The notes: generated from the letters alone by a model not told the origin. Shown: positions 23,216-31,256, counted from the first letter of the stretch. The stretch: 64,000 bases of DNA from Poecilobothrus nobilitatus (GCA_947095535.1 OX352772.1:253681597-253745596); one strand, 5' to 3'. Numbers and translations are program-made.

Positions 23216-23548
23216 CTAGTTAGAAAATCTTTGATTGAAAATGAATTTTCGATGATTACTATTTAGAACTTTAGAAATAATGTAATTAGTACTTTGGATT
23301 CTTTGATTGAATCTGCAGCGATCCAGTGCTATGAATTCCCAATATTTTTGTCGCGCTAACTTATATGCCGTATTCCATTTGTATAATATAAGTGTTTGAG
23401 GTTTTAAATTAAAATGAACTCTCTTTTCAACCTCTGCTGGATTTAAAGTTTTAAATTTCTCTTCATCATCTTCCTTTTCCTCGTTTTCTTCAGAAGAATC
23501 TAAAATATCTAACCATTCGAATAAATCTATAGCCTCGTCTTTACTCAT
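23216..23548 (-). CDS. Small acidic-basic protein, unknown
   Basis: 110 aa with an ATG start. Residues 18-32 are almost all Glu/Asp/Ser (SSEENEEKEDDEE); the C-terminal half is basic and aromatic (YKLARQKYWEFIALDRCRFN, ending RKFIFNQRFSN). It is 48 bp upstream of the integrase start and in the same direction, likely part of one leftward gene block. No family recognised. The bipartite charge suggests a DNA- or protein-bridging role, but this is speculation. Confidence 0.55.
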   Translation of the reverse strand: MSKDEAIDLFEWLDILDSSEENEEKEDDEEKFKTLNPAEVEKRVHFNLKPQTLILYKWNTAYKLARQKYWEFIALDRCRFNQRIQSTNYIISKVLNSNHRKFIFNQRFSN

Positions 23549-23603
23549 CTTAAATATAACTAATAATATTAATAAAAAACAAAAAAAAAACGATTATTTT
23601 TAT

Positions 23604-23894
23604 TTATGTTTTTTCTATTCTTTTATATAAATCCATTAGTTTTGTACATTTTAACATATATATTTCAGCTGAATGACATGGACAAGTATCGGGTAGACTT
23701 GTAACATCCTCTAATGTATAGGGGCAAATATCCCAATGATATTCACATTCATTTGTTTTAACTTGAATGGAGCTTTTAAATAATTTGAAAAATTTGAAAT
23801 ATTCTCTCAACTCATCATAATACTCTTCTAGTAAGATATCTCCATATTTATTTAAAAATGTATTTAAAGAATATCCAATTTGTGGTATATCCAT
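23604..23894 (-). CDS. Small cysteine-containing protein, unknown
   Basis: 96 aa, ATG start. The N-terminal half is aromatic and acidic (YGDILLEEYYDELREYFKFF). The C-terminal half has six to seven Cys/His residues (NECEYHWDICPYTLEDV, TCPCHSAEIYMLKC) in an arrangement that could bind zinc or form disulphides. Lies between the 110-aa and the fibre-like genes on the same strand. No family recognised. Confidence 0.55.
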   Translation of the reverse strand: MDIPQIGYSLNTFLNKYGDILLEEYYDELREYFKFFKLFKSSIQVKTNECEYHWDICPYTLEDVTSLPDTCPCHSAEIYMLKCTKLMDLYKRIEKT

Positions 23895-23918
23895 TTCAAG
23901 AATTAAATTAAGACTGAT

Positions 23919-24416
23919 TCAAATTTTTTCTAAATTACTTAATAAATCTAATGCCGATTGAGCTTGAGCTTCAGTTTTTTGCAGTCTCTCATTAATAAAT
24001 TTAAGTGGTTTTTTGATTTGAAATTGGATAAAATCATTCATTTCTGCAAATTTTTCATTTATTAATATAGAAAATTTGATATGAACTCTTTCTAAACTAT
24101 CCTCCATTTCTTTTTTGAATATTTTAAATTTTTCTTCTGATAATTTAAGTTCTTTAGATACTGATGTCTGTAAATGATCAAACATTTCTCTCATCTCGTT
24201 TTGTAATAGTTCTTTCTGAAAGAAAATATGATTATTTACAAAATTTTGTGTTGCTGCATCCCTTCCATCAATTGGTTCTTGAACATTTGATAAAATTTTG
24301 TTATCTAAATCATAATTTCCTTCAGAAGTCAATTTGAAACCTATACCTGGAGGACCTTGAGTATGTAGTTTTCTAGAAGAAGAAGCTGTACTACGCCCAA
24401 ACTTATCAAGTGACAT
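23919..24416 (-). CDS. Fibre-like trimeric coiled-coil protein (putative)
   Basis: 165 aa, ATG start. Residues 23-58 (PGIGFKLTSEGNYDLDNKIL, NVQEPIDGRDAATQNFV) resemble the repeat found at the neck of phage and virus tail-fibre proteins, where 'LTNV.DP....DA..K.YV' repeats precede a trimeric shaft. Residues 70-160 are predicted coiled coil (heptads rich in Leu, Ile, Phe, Glu and Lys). Placed between unknowns and ahead of the ATPase in the leftward block. A trimeric virion fibre is inferred from the motif and coiled coil only. There is no recognisable C-terminal receptor-binding knob. Confidence 0.55.
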   Translation of the reverse strand: MSLDKFGRSTASSSRKLHTQGPPGIGFKLTSEGNYDLDNKILSNVQEPIDGRDAATQNFVNNHIFFQKELLQNEMREMFDHLQTSVSKELKLSEEKFKIFKKEMEDSLERVHIKFSILINEKFAEMNDFIQFQIKKPLKFINERLQKTEAQAQSALDLLSNLEKI

Positions 24417-24447
24417 TTTGATTTTTACTAATTGTTAATGTAAAATA

Positions 24448-25422
24448 TTAGTGAATTATATTTGCTTCTCTCAATTCTTCAATTATAGATACAATTTCAT
24501 TGTGATGATTGTTGTTACCAGCTGTTTCTGATGCAATTAAAAGCTTTAATCTATCAACTAACTCATTAGGATCATCCCAATAAACTAACTGATTTGATTG
24601 ATTTGTATAATTTAAATGGGTTTCCGGTGTAGAAGATTTATTAAAATAATTTGCAAATTTTTTTTTCAAACAACCTGAACCAGTTTTTTTATGTCTAGTG
24701 TTATAATCATGTTCATATAATTTTCTTAATATATTATTGTATTTAAAACCTTTGTTTCCTTTTATTTGCTCTAAATGATTATAATTTCTTCTATGTGCAT
24801 TAGTTTTGTTAAGTACTTGATGATATGTTTTTAAATCATTTTCAGTATAGTTTATAGGTTTTTTTTTAAATATCAATTCATATAGACCATCAGTTCCTTT
24901 AAAAACTTCATTATCAATCAAAATATTTTTAGTAATTTCATCTATTTCAAAATTAGCATTCCCAAGTTTTCGAACATTTAATGAGCTATCAAAATAGGGT
25001 CCATATGTCTTATCAAGTTCTGACTTGTTAAGAACAGGAAATTGTGAAATTGATGATTCATCAATAATATTATCAGTTATAGATGAAGTCTCAAATTTTA
25101 TAGTATTTGGTGTTGAAGTTATAAATTTACTGTGAGTATTACTTTTGTTGCTAGGCGTTTTAACTTCCGGCTTAAATGATCTCAATAATTTTAAGGTGTT
25201 ATCATCATTAGCAGGCAATTTAATTTCAGGTTTGATAACATTATTTGAAAATTGTTGTTGTTGTTTGACGACATTTGTTAATTCTTTCAATGGTTTTGTA
25301 ATTGGAATGAAAGCTTCTTCTCGATTACGGTCTTCTGATAGCTTCTGAACTTTTAAAGATTGAAATTTCCTTTTTAAATTTTTACGAGTTTTCATTAAAT
25401 CTTTCATAAGTTGTTCATCCAT
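24448..25422 (-). CDS. Conserved Polinton/adintovirus-linked protein (DUF8207-like), unknown function
   Basis: 324 aa, ATG start. N-terminus basic and coiled (MKTRKNLKRKFQSLK), then a Ser/Asn/Thr-rich low-complexity region (about 60-130). A conserved core follows: YGPYFD, GTDGLYELIFKKKP, NAHRRNYNHLEQIKGNKGFK (about 140-250). The C-terminal block, YWDDPNELVDRLKLLIASE and IVSIIEELREANII, is highly characteristic of a protein I recall as recurring in many insect genomes beside such elements (likely DUF8207). Function unknown; virion morphogenesis is a guess. Frame is intact. Confidence 0.7.
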   Translation of the reverse strand: MDEQLMKDLMKTRKNLKRKFQSLKVQKLSEDRNREEAFIPITKPLKELTNVVKQQQQFSNNVIKPEIKLPANDDNTLKLLRSFKPEVKTPSNKSNTHSKFITSTPNTIKFETSSITDNIIDESSISQFPVLNKSELDKTYGPYFDSSLNVRKLGNANFEIDEITKNILIDNEVFKGTDGLYELIFKKKPINYTENDLKTYHQVLNKTNAHRRNYNHLEQIKGNKGFKYNNILRKLYEHDYNTRHKKTGSGCLKKKFANYFNKSSTPETHLNYTNQSNQLVYWDDPNELVDRLKLLIASETAGNNNHHNEIVSIIEELREANIIH

Positions 25423-25439
25423 TTTTTTAATAATAATTT

Positions 25440-25612
25440 AATTAACTGTAAATTATCGACTGAACTGTTCTCTTGCTAACTGCTAACTGATAATCCCTAA
25501 CTGCTGACTGGTAACTGCTATCTGCTATCTGCTAACTGCAAACTACTAACTGATATCTATTAAATAACCTGTTTAGTTAGTAACTGCCAACTGCTAACAG
25601 ATCTTGGTTTAA
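25440..25612. repeat. CTAACTG-type short tandem repeat between two leftward genes
   Basis: About 125 bp (near 25474-25600) consist of degenerate repeats of a 7-10-mer: tgctaactgctaactgataa, aactgctgactggtaactgc, tatctgctatctgctaactg, then aactgccaactgctaacaga. It separates the ATPase stop from the 324-aa gene start and may contain that gene's promoter. Confidence 0.85.
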
Positions 25613-26296
25613 CTAAAATTTAGCAAATGCATCAAAATTTTTTCTATATCGCCCATTATTTAAACCACTATCTTTATCAATTAATAGAAAACCATAATTA
25701 TCATTCCAGCAGCATGCACTCAATTTTTTAAATTCATTAAATGTCATATCAGAATTTATATGATCATTATATATATGTTTTAAATTTAAATCATCTTGCT
25801 TAAATATAATTAAAAAATTAGCATTATCTCTAACTAAATGCTTTGGAATTCTTGTATATGACTGACATAAATAAAAGCTATCTACTTCTTGGTGACGTCC
25901 CATACAAAAATAGGCTCTTATATTATCTTGTTTATCACAAGCAACATCATCAAAAATAAATATTGAGTTTGGTTGTGAGGCTGATGGCTCAATTACATCA
26001 GCATTATTTGAAAATTCGTTATATCCCATTCCTTTGATTGGTTTTATTAATTTTTTTAAATATTCATATTTAGGTTGATGCAATGATTTCGAGTAGATAT
26101 ATATGTTTTGAAATTTGAGTCCTTTAGGATCTAAAAGCATACTTATCATAGCATTAGTTTTACCGCAATTTGAAGGTCCGACTATTAATCCTCTTATACT
26201 ATCTGGAAAGCATTCACCATGTCTTTTTATTTTCTTTTTTGAATTTTGATCGAAATTTTTAACTTTAACTGCATTATCTAGTTTTATAAATTTCAT
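25613..26296 (-). CDS. A32-like (FtsK/HerA) genome-packaging ATPase
   Basis: 227 aa, ATG start (rc of 26294-26296). Walker A GPSNCGKT at residues 40-47, Walker B SIFIFDDVAC at about 111-120, and a downstream CQSYTRIPKHLVRDNANF segment. This is the standard form of the poxvirus A32/adeno-like/Polinton packaging ATPase, which drives DNA into preformed capsids. Length is typical for the family (about 220-260 aa). Divergent from the PLA2 gene across 56 bp. All key residues are intact. Confidence 0.93.
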   Translation of the reverse strand: MKFIKLDNAVKVKNFDQNSKKKIKRHGECFPDSIRGLIVGPSNCGKTNAMISMLLDPKGLKFQNIYIYSKSLHQPKYEYLKKLIKPIKGMGYNEFSNNADVIEPSASQPNSIFIFDDVACDKQDNIRAYFCMGRHQEVDSFYLCQSYTRIPKHLVRDNANFLIIFKQDDLNLKHIYNDHINSDMTFNEFKKLSACCWNDNYGFLLIDKDSGLNNGRYRKNFDAFAKF

Positions 26297-26298
26297 TT

Positions 26299-26305
26299 TA
26301 TAAAA
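26299..26305 (+). promoter_or_regulatory. TATA box in the 56-bp divergent ATPase/PLA2 promoter
   Basis: tataaaa followed by gg, 48 bp before the PLA2-protein ATG at 26353 and immediately beside the ATPase start on the other strand. Spacing would put transcription start about 20 bp before the ATG. Confidence 0.45.
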
Positions 26306-26352
26306 GGTGATTAGTATTTGAGTGACTTTATTAAACTAAACAACTTAATGTT

Positions 26353-27072
26353 ATGTCTCTTCATAATAAATATCCAATCAGTAACCAAAAAACTGTTATT
26401 GGAAAAGGTGTAGTTAATTCTCTAATTAATAAACTACCATTTGAAGCACATTTACCTGGCTATAATTATTGGGGTCCTGGGACAAAACTAGCAAAACGAT
26501 TAGCACGAGGTGATAAAGGAATTAATGGTTTAGATGAGGCTTGTCGAGAGCATGATATAGCATATTCTCAAAATACTGATCAAAATCAGCGTCATATAGC
26601 TGATAAAATATTAGCAGAAAAAGCTTGGCAAAGAGTTAAATCTAAAGACTCCAGTTTTGGTGAACGATTAAATTCATATCTAGTTACAAACACAATGAAA
26701 GCTAAAGTTAAGCTCGGTATGGGTTTAAAAAATAAAAAAAATAAAATTCCGAGAAAAAAGCCCTTGAAAAATGTTATAAAGGAAGCTAAAGTAGCTGTTA
26801 AAAGTATAAAAAAACCAACGAATGCTAAGAATATTATAAAAACTGCTTTGCATGCTGCTAGAAAATTTTCTAAAGGACAGAAAAAAAACATTAACATTCC
26901 TCGAATAATTCCTGTACCAAAAATTGGAGGACTTTTGCCTTTAATCCCTATATTTGCAGGTCTATCAGCTATTGGTGCACTTTCCGGCGGTGCTGCGGGC
27001 ATAGCAAAAGCTGTAAACGATGCTAAAAGTGCTCACAAGGAATTACATGAAAGTAAAGTCATAATAAAATGA
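26353..27072 (+). CDS. Parvovirus VP1-like phospholipase A2 virion protein with hydrophobic tail
   Basis: 239 aa, ATG start. Residues 31-95 hold a secreted-type PLA2 fold signature: calcium loop HLPGYNYWGPGT (about 33-44) and catalytic EACREHDIAY with the His-Asp pair (67-68), spaced as in parvovirus VP1. In parvoviruses this enzyme opens the endosomal membrane; the same job is inferred here. Residues 120-180 are very basic (DNA-binding type). Residues 192-225 form a Gly/Ala-rich hydrophobic stretch (PIFAGLSAIGALSGGAAGIA) that may be membrane-active. The stop overlaps the start of the next small ORF (ATGA). The active-site His-Asp pair is present. Confidence 0.88.
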   Translation: MSLHNKYPISNQKTVIGKGVVNSLINKLPFEAHLPGYNYWGPGTKLAKRLARGDKGINGLDEACREHDIAYSQNTDQNQRHIADKILAEKAWQRVKSKDSSFGERLNSYLVTNTMKAKVKLGMGLKNKKNKIPRKKPLKNVIKEAKVAVKSIKKPTNAKNIIKTALHAARKFSKGQKKNINIPRIIPVPKIGGLLPLIPIFAGLSAIGALSGGAAGIAKAVNDAKSAHKELHESKVIIK

Positions 27073-27164
27073 TGGAAGCAATAGCATTAAAAGGAGGAAC
27101 TGGATTGCACTTAAAACCATATAAGAAAGGATTAGGGCTTTATTTAAATCCAAAAAACCAATAA
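27069..27164 (+). CDS. 31-aa basic peptide (KPYKKGLGLYL), pX-like
   Basis: Starts at an ATG overlapping the PLA2-gene stop by four bases (ATGA) and ends at 27164. It reads MMEAIALKGG then LHLKPYKKGLGLYLNPK. In related insect elements, as I recall, this motif is the C-terminus of the PLA2 protein itself, comparable to adenovirus core peptide pX. Here it is in a different frame. Either the two are separate overlapping genes or a frameshift (mutational or programmed) split one protein. Confidence 0.55.
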   Translation: MMEAIALKGGTGLHLKPYKKGLGLYLNPKNQ

Positions 27165-27541
27165 ACCAGCTACCCAAAACAGCACTAAACAATTATGATA
27201 TAGAAAAATTTAGTAAAAAATATTTAAAGCATTTCCTTGGAGTTTTTATGCGAGATAATTTACCAACACGCAAACCTTTGAAATATGAATGTGGTATAAT
27301 AAATTTGGATAATTCTATTGGAGATGGAACGCATTGGGTAGCTTATTTTAAAAATGATGAAATAACTCATTATTTTGATAGTTTTGGAAATTTAAGACCA
27401 CCATTAGAAGTAATAAAATATTTAGGAGATAAGCTTACATATAATTATAATAAATATCAAAATTTTAATTCTTACAATTGTGGACATTTATGCTTAGAAT
27501 TTTTATTTCATATTGTTAAGAAAAAAAATTATTATCAGTAA
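27125..27541 (+). CDS. PRO: Adenain-like cysteine protease
   Basis: Cleaves virion precursor proteins in adenovirus-like systems. The conserved sequence is continuous in this frame from 27125 (no stop), including LPKTALNNYD and KYLKHFLGVF ahead of the first ATG at 27248 (MRDNLPTRKP). Counting from that ATG: catalytic His in DGTHWVAYF (29), acid in HYFDSFGN (44), Gln in NKYQNFNSY and Cys in YNCGHLCLEF (78). Family members usually begin near LPKTAL, so the real start is probably upstream of 27248, by a non-ATG start, frameshifting or splicing. The frame overlaps the 31-aa peptide by 40 bases. The catalytic set is complete. Confidence 0.85.
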   Translation, partial: ERIRALFKSKKPINQLPKTALNNYDIEKFSKKYLKHFLGVFMRDNLPTRKPLKYECGIINLDNSIGDGTHWVAYFKNDEITHYFDSFGNLRPPLEVIKYLGDKLTYNYNKYQNFNSYNCGHLCLEFLFHIVKKKNYYQ

Positions 27542-27802
27542 ATAAAACATAATAAAAAATAAAAAAAGTTTTTATTCTTAGTCTAGCTTTATTTAAACTG
27601 ACCTACATTAATAATTTTGTTGAAGTTCAAGGTTATTTCTCTATATTTGAACATAAATGAATCAGTATATTATCAGTAAATAAAACATTATAAAAAATAA
27701 AAAAAATTTTTTATTCTTAGTCTAGCTTTATTTAAACTGACCTACATTAATAATTTTGTTGAAGTTCAAGGTTATTTCTCTATATTTGAACATAAATGAA
27801 AT
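27535..27802 (+). repeat. Tandem duplication (138-bp period) between protease and penton-like gene
   Basis: The block beginning tcagtaaataaaaca at 27535 recurs at 27673 with few differences (copies about 27535-27672 and 27673-27802). It includes the end of the protease frame, A-rich poly(A)-signal-like motifs and agtctagctttatttaaact. It is likely the 3' flank of the protease gene duplicated in place. Confidence 0.9.
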
Positions 27803-27945
27803 AAAAAACTAACTGATAAAGAATAATTAGAATTTAGTTATAACAAAAGAAATTTAAACGAAAGATTTTTGTATTTATGTATATATTATATTATTAATGT
27901 GTATTAGCCTTAAATCTAAATCATTGAATTTTGGATTTAAAAACC

Positions 27946-27953
27946 TATAAAAA
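27946..27953 (+). promoter_or_regulatory. TATA box before the penton-like gene
   Basis: tataaaaa about 43 bp ahead of the ATG at 27996, the same arrangement as at 26299. Probably the start of the capsid gene block. Confidence 0.45.
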
Positions 27954-27995
27954 CAGAATACACAACTGAAATATCTCATTATATCGATTAAAGAC

Positions 27996-28694
27996 ATGTC
28001 AATAACATTAACTTTAAACGGAAACTCTTCTACATTGACAACTAATTATTTTCCTCCTATAGATCTAAATGGAAGAGAATATATCTGCGGTTTAGTGGAT
28101 TTCCAAACATATAATTCAATACCTAACATAGATGAAGAGAATAATAGATTTATTATTGATGATAAACCTATTACAATTCCAACAGGTTCATATGAAATTG
28201 GAGATATTGAGCTTTTTCTTAGAAAAACATTGAATGTACCAAAAGCAGATAAGGAAAAATTAATTATAAGAGCAAATAATAATACATTAAAGTGCGAAAT
28301 TTTTGCTGATAAGGATATTGACTTTGAAAGAAAAGATACAATTGGTGGATTATTAGGTTTCAGTAAGAAGAAATTATTAGCTAATAAATGGCATACTTCA
28401 GATCTTTTTGTTGATATTAATAAAATAAATATAATAAGAGTAGAGTGCAATGCTATTTCTGGAGCTTATATTAATGAAAAAGAAGCTCACATTTTACATG
28501 AATTCTCTATTAACGTCAGTCCTGGATATAAAATAATTGAAGTCCCTAAAAATGTAATTTATTTACCTGTAACTATTAATCAGATAAGTTCCATTACTCT
28601 AAAACTCCTTGATCAGAACGGTAATTTAATTAATTTTCGTGGAGAAACAATAACAATTAGATTGCACTTAAAGCTTCAGAATGATAGTATTTAA
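27996..28694 (+). CDS. Penton-like minor capsid protein (single jelly roll)
   Basis: 232 aa, ATG start. It would form the capsid vertices. Recognised by the family pattern: an N-terminal strand rich in polar residues, LNGREYICGLVDFQTYNSIP near 24-43, IGGLLGFSKKKL near 116-127, then IIRVECNAISGAYIN, HILHEFSINVSPGYKIIEVP and a last block with FRGETITIRLHL. I recall this pattern in adintovirus and insect Polinton penton proteins. Length about usual (220-250 aa). It overlaps the start of the next small gene by 14 bases. The frame is intact. Confidence 0.8.
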   Translation: MSITLTLNGNSSTLTTNYFPPIDLNGREYICGLVDFQTYNSIPNIDEENNRFIIDDKPITIPTGSYEIGDIELFLRKTLNVPKADKEKLIIRANNNTLKCEIFADKDIDFERKDTIGGLLGFSKKKLLANKWHTSDLFVDINKINIIRVECNAISGAYINEKEAHILHEFSINVSPGYKIIEVPKNVIYLPVTINQISSITLKLLDQNGNLINFRGETITIRLHLKLQNDSI

Positions 28695-28860
28695 TCAAAA
28701 TTATCGGCCCCATATACATTCGCAGAATAATAAACATCATCTTAATTCATCAAAGTTAGTCAAAGGAGGAGGAACTCGACATTTTAAATACAAAAAACGA
28801 TTATCATTTGAAAATAAAGAATATCTAAAATCTCTTGGATATCTACTAAAAGTAAATTAA
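28681..28860 (+). CDS. 59-aa basic protein between penton-like and MCP genes
   Basis: ATG at 28681 inside the last codons of the penton-like gene, stop at 28860, one base before the MCP start. Composition: Asn/His-rich N-terminus, LVKGGGTRHFKYKKRLS in the middle, ENKEYLKSLGYLLKVN at the end. The 'N-K-x-[F/Y]-L-K-S-L-G' end, which I recall from small ORFs at the same place in other insect elements, supports a real gene. Tight packing suggests a shared transcript. Function unknown; minor virion component likely. Confidence 0.6.
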   Translation: MIVFNQNYRPHIHSQNNKHHLNSSKLVKGGGTRHFKYKKRLSFENKEYLKSLGYLLKVN

Positions 28861-28861
28861 A

Positions 28862-30070
28862 ATGGATCTCTTTAATAATCCAATTTTTGATGAAACTATA
28901 ACTAGTGCTCAATGGCATTCGTATTCTCCATTCTTAAACTCATTTGGATTAAGTGATATTATACGAATACAAATACAAAATCAGAATTTAAATATATTGC
29001 CATCAACAAGTCAAATTTATGTAGAAGGATTTGTATCAAAACATGATGGAACAGCTGTTGTAAATACTAAACTAATTAATAATGCTATACCATTTCTATT
29101 TGATGAAATTCGTTATGAACTTAATGGTAAAGAAATTGATCATAATCGTAATGTGGGGATAACTTCAACATTAAAAAACTATATTTCACTCAATCAAAAT
29201 GAAAGTACAGCTTTATTCAATGGAAGTTGGTCACCTAGTGCATCAACTAAAATAAATGGAATTCATTTCAATTTTTTAATACCCTTAAAGAGATTATTAG
29301 GATTTGCAGAAGATTATAAAAATATTATTCCGAATGCAAAACATGAATTAATATTAACTCGCTCTCGATCAAATGATAATTCATTATTATGTAGTGCTAC
29401 TACTGCTGCTAATGAAAAACCAAAAATTCAAATTACAAAAATACATTGGAAAGTTCAGCATATTAACTTAGCTGATAATCTTAAATTAAATTTATATAAA
29501 AGCATTGAAAATGGTTCGGTTATGAAAATTCCTTTTAGAAATTGGGAATTACACGAGTATCCTACATTACCAGCAGGAACTACACATCATATTTGGAATG
29601 TTAAAACAGCATCACAACTTGAAAAGCCTCGTTTTATAATTTTTGCTTTACAAACTAACAAACAAAATAACCTGGAAGAAAATCCATCAATTTTTAATTA
29701 TTGCGATATTGAAAATATAAAAGTATTTTTAAATTCTGAATCATACCCATATGAAGATATGAATTTAGATTTTGCAAAAAACCGTTATGCTTTAGCATAT
29801 GAAGCATATTCAAATTTCAGAAGCCTTTATTATAATAACTCGACAACAGAACCGTTAGTTTCATGGGAAAACTTTAAAAATAATTCTCCTATCTTCATAA
29901 TTGATACTCGTTTTCAAAATGATAATCTTAAAATGGGATCAGTTGATGTTAAAATTGAAATAAAGACTTTAAATGAAATTCCAAACAATACTGCAGCTTA
30001 TTGTCTTATTTTGCATGACCGCTTAGTGGAATTTAAACCATTAACAGGAGAAGTTGCTAAAATTATCTAA
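28862..30070 (+). CDS. MCP: Major capsid protein (double jelly roll, hexon-like)
   Basis: 402 aa, ATG start, intact. It would form the pseudo-hexameric capsomers. N-terminus FDETITSAQWHSYSPFLNSF leads into two beta-rich halves. Blocks include AIPFLFDEIRYELNGKEID (about 75-93), FNFLIPLKRLLGFAEDY (137-153), WELHEYPTLPAGTTHHIW (225-242) and FIIDTRFQNDNLKMGSVDV (about 345-365). The 'IPFLFDEIRYELNG' and 'PL..LLGF..DY' patterns are those of adintovirus-type MCPs. It does not resemble the classical Polinton MCP fragment at 9095-9605. The family call is from memory of the pattern, and double-jelly-roll fold is family knowledge. Confidence 0.82.
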   Translation: MDLFNNPIFDETITSAQWHSYSPFLNSFGLSDIIRIQIQNQNLNILPSTSQIYVEGFVSKHDGTAVVNTKLINNAIPFLFDEIRYELNGKEIDHNRNVGITSTLKNYISLNQNESTALFNGSWSPSASTKINGIHFNFLIPLKRLLGFAEDYKNIIPNAKHELILTRSRSNDNSLLCSATTAANEKPKIQITKIHWKVQHINLADNLKLNLYKSIENGSVMKIPFRNWELHEYPTLPAGTTHHIWNVKTASQLEKPRFIIFALQTNKQNNLEENPSIFNYCDIENIKVFLNSESYPYEDMNLDFAKNRYALAYEAYSNFRSLYYNNSTTEPLVSWENFKNNSPIFIIDTRFQNDNLKMGSVDVKIEIKTLNEIPNNTAAYCLILHDRLVEFKPLTGEVAKII

Positions 30071-30126
30071 ACTTATGTATAAAAAATAAATGATTTTGTC
30101 TATAAAGAAAAAGCTTATTAATAAAC

Positions 30127-30603
30127 ATGGAATATGTAATCATTGACATGCAAGGTTTTCGAGACAATAGCAATAAATTTATTTTAAAAGAAATTGCTAT
30201 TCTTTCATCAAATGATGAAATTCAACATTTTATAATAAGATCACCTTACAGTTGGCATTATTTAGACGCAAAAGCAAAAACCACCAATAAATGGCTCACT
30301 AAAAATCATCATGGCTTGCAGTGGTCTGATGGTAAAACCCATTTTTGTGAAATCATCAATTTTTTGAAAATTTTTTTATCCAATCAAACAAAAATTTATG
30401 TTAAAGGAGGAGAAAAACAATCTTGGATTATTAACATATTGAAAAATAACAATGTTTTCGATTTGAATAATCGCGATTCTACATGTTTAAAAAAATTGAA
30501 GAATAAGAAGAATCAACAAATTCATTGTTCTAAAAGATGTTCTTTTAACCATATTGGTGTTTGTGCTTTGGAAAATGTTTACATGTTAAAATTGTTGATT
30601 TAG
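30127..30603 (+). CDS. Conserved element-linked protein, unknown function
   Basis: 158 aa, ATG start. Begins YVIIDMQGFRDNSNKFILKE, has WLTKNHHGLQWSDGKT near 57-72, KIYVKGGEKQSW near 89-100 and a Cys/His-rich end (CSKRCSFNHIGVCALEN). I recall this protein beside many insect Polinton-like elements, without a known function. The hydrophobic strand with Asp (IIDMQGF) and later Lys/Gly segment are loosely like the first strand of a DnaQ/RNase-H-type nuclease, but no full acidic triad is visible, so an inactive or different fold is just as likely. Follows the MCP by 56 bp on the same strand. Confidence 0.65.
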   Translation: MEYVIIDMQGFRDNSNKFILKEIAILSSNDEIQHFIIRSPYSWHYLDAKAKTTNKWLTKNHHGLQWSDGKTHFCEIINFLKIFLSNQTKIYVKGGEKQSWIINILKNNNVFDLNNRDSTCLKKLKNKKNQQIHCSKRCSFNHIGVCALENVYMLKLLI

Positions 30604-30849
30604 CTAATTCAAAGGGGGCTTAAGAAGAAAAGAAATGATCAGAAACATATCTAATTTACCATTTACAATCGCTAGTTTTAAAGGAAAAAATAAAAATCTG
30701 AAAACAAATCAATCTTTAAAAGATTAATAAACCTAAAATTCTGAAAAAATATAAGGAAAATAAAAAAAAAAATCTGGAAAAAAATAAATAATTTAAAAAA
30801 TAAAAAATTGTTGTTTAATTTCTTTTGATAATTTTTTTTATTAATAAAA
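30604..30849. other. Spacer between convergent genes, with a doubtful 30-aa ORF
   Basis: Contains an ATG-started 30-codon frame (30635-30727, MIRNISNLPFTIASFKGK...). It has no family signature. The rest is A/T-rich 3' flanking sequence for the 158-aa gene (plus) and the SSB-like gene (minus). Confidence 0.3.
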
Positions 30850-31256
30850 TTATATTTTTTTAATAAATTCTATTTCAATAAATTTATTCTTTTTATCCGT
30901 AATTTTAAAAAAGTATTTAATTTTGCCATTGGCAATTTTTTTATTTAGCAAGTTTACGATGGTGGAATTATGCTTGTCAGCATAATATTTTGGTAGATAA
31001 GTAAAAAACTTTTCTGTGTGGAAAACCACACAGCGACCACCATCCACCTTATTTTTTTGGAACTTTGACACTGTTTACTTCTTGTTACTTGAAAGGTTTC
31101 ATTTAAATTAACCTCACCCATTGGAACGAATTTCGTTTTTCTGTTGATGTCACTTAGGAATTCTGCTAACAAATTTTCTTCTTCCATCTCGACATCGTAT
31201 TCATCATCATCTTCTGTGAAATTTGTGAAATCTACTAAATCTACGATTGGATCCAT
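30850..31256 (-). pseudogene. Putative single-strand-DNA-binding (OB-fold-like) protein, frameshifted
   Basis: Two overlapping minus-strand frames appear to be one gene. The first (31256 to about 31090) starts MDPIVDLVDFTNFTEDDDE, acidic, and runs through GEVNLNETFQVTRSK. The second (from about 31075 to 30850) carries KVDGGRCVVFHTEKFFTYLP and KIANGKIKYFFKI. The pattern 'NL...y.V...k.....Gg..vvf....f..yLP..y' is similar to insect element proteins thought to be OB-fold SSBs. The break is near 31075-31085. A working protein would need frameshifting or splicing; otherwise this is the one clear inactivating lesion in the element. The SSB assignment is inference. Confidence 0.5.

Noticed and set aside
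25145..25348. Plus-strand 67-aa ORF
   Set aside because: Antisense shadow of the 324-aa conserved gene.
26592..27002. Minus-strand 136-aa hydrophobic ORF
   Set aside because: Antisense to the PLA2-protein gene, whose own motifs are clear.
28046..28450. Minus-strand 134-aa ORF
   Set aside because: Antisense shadow of the penton-like gene.
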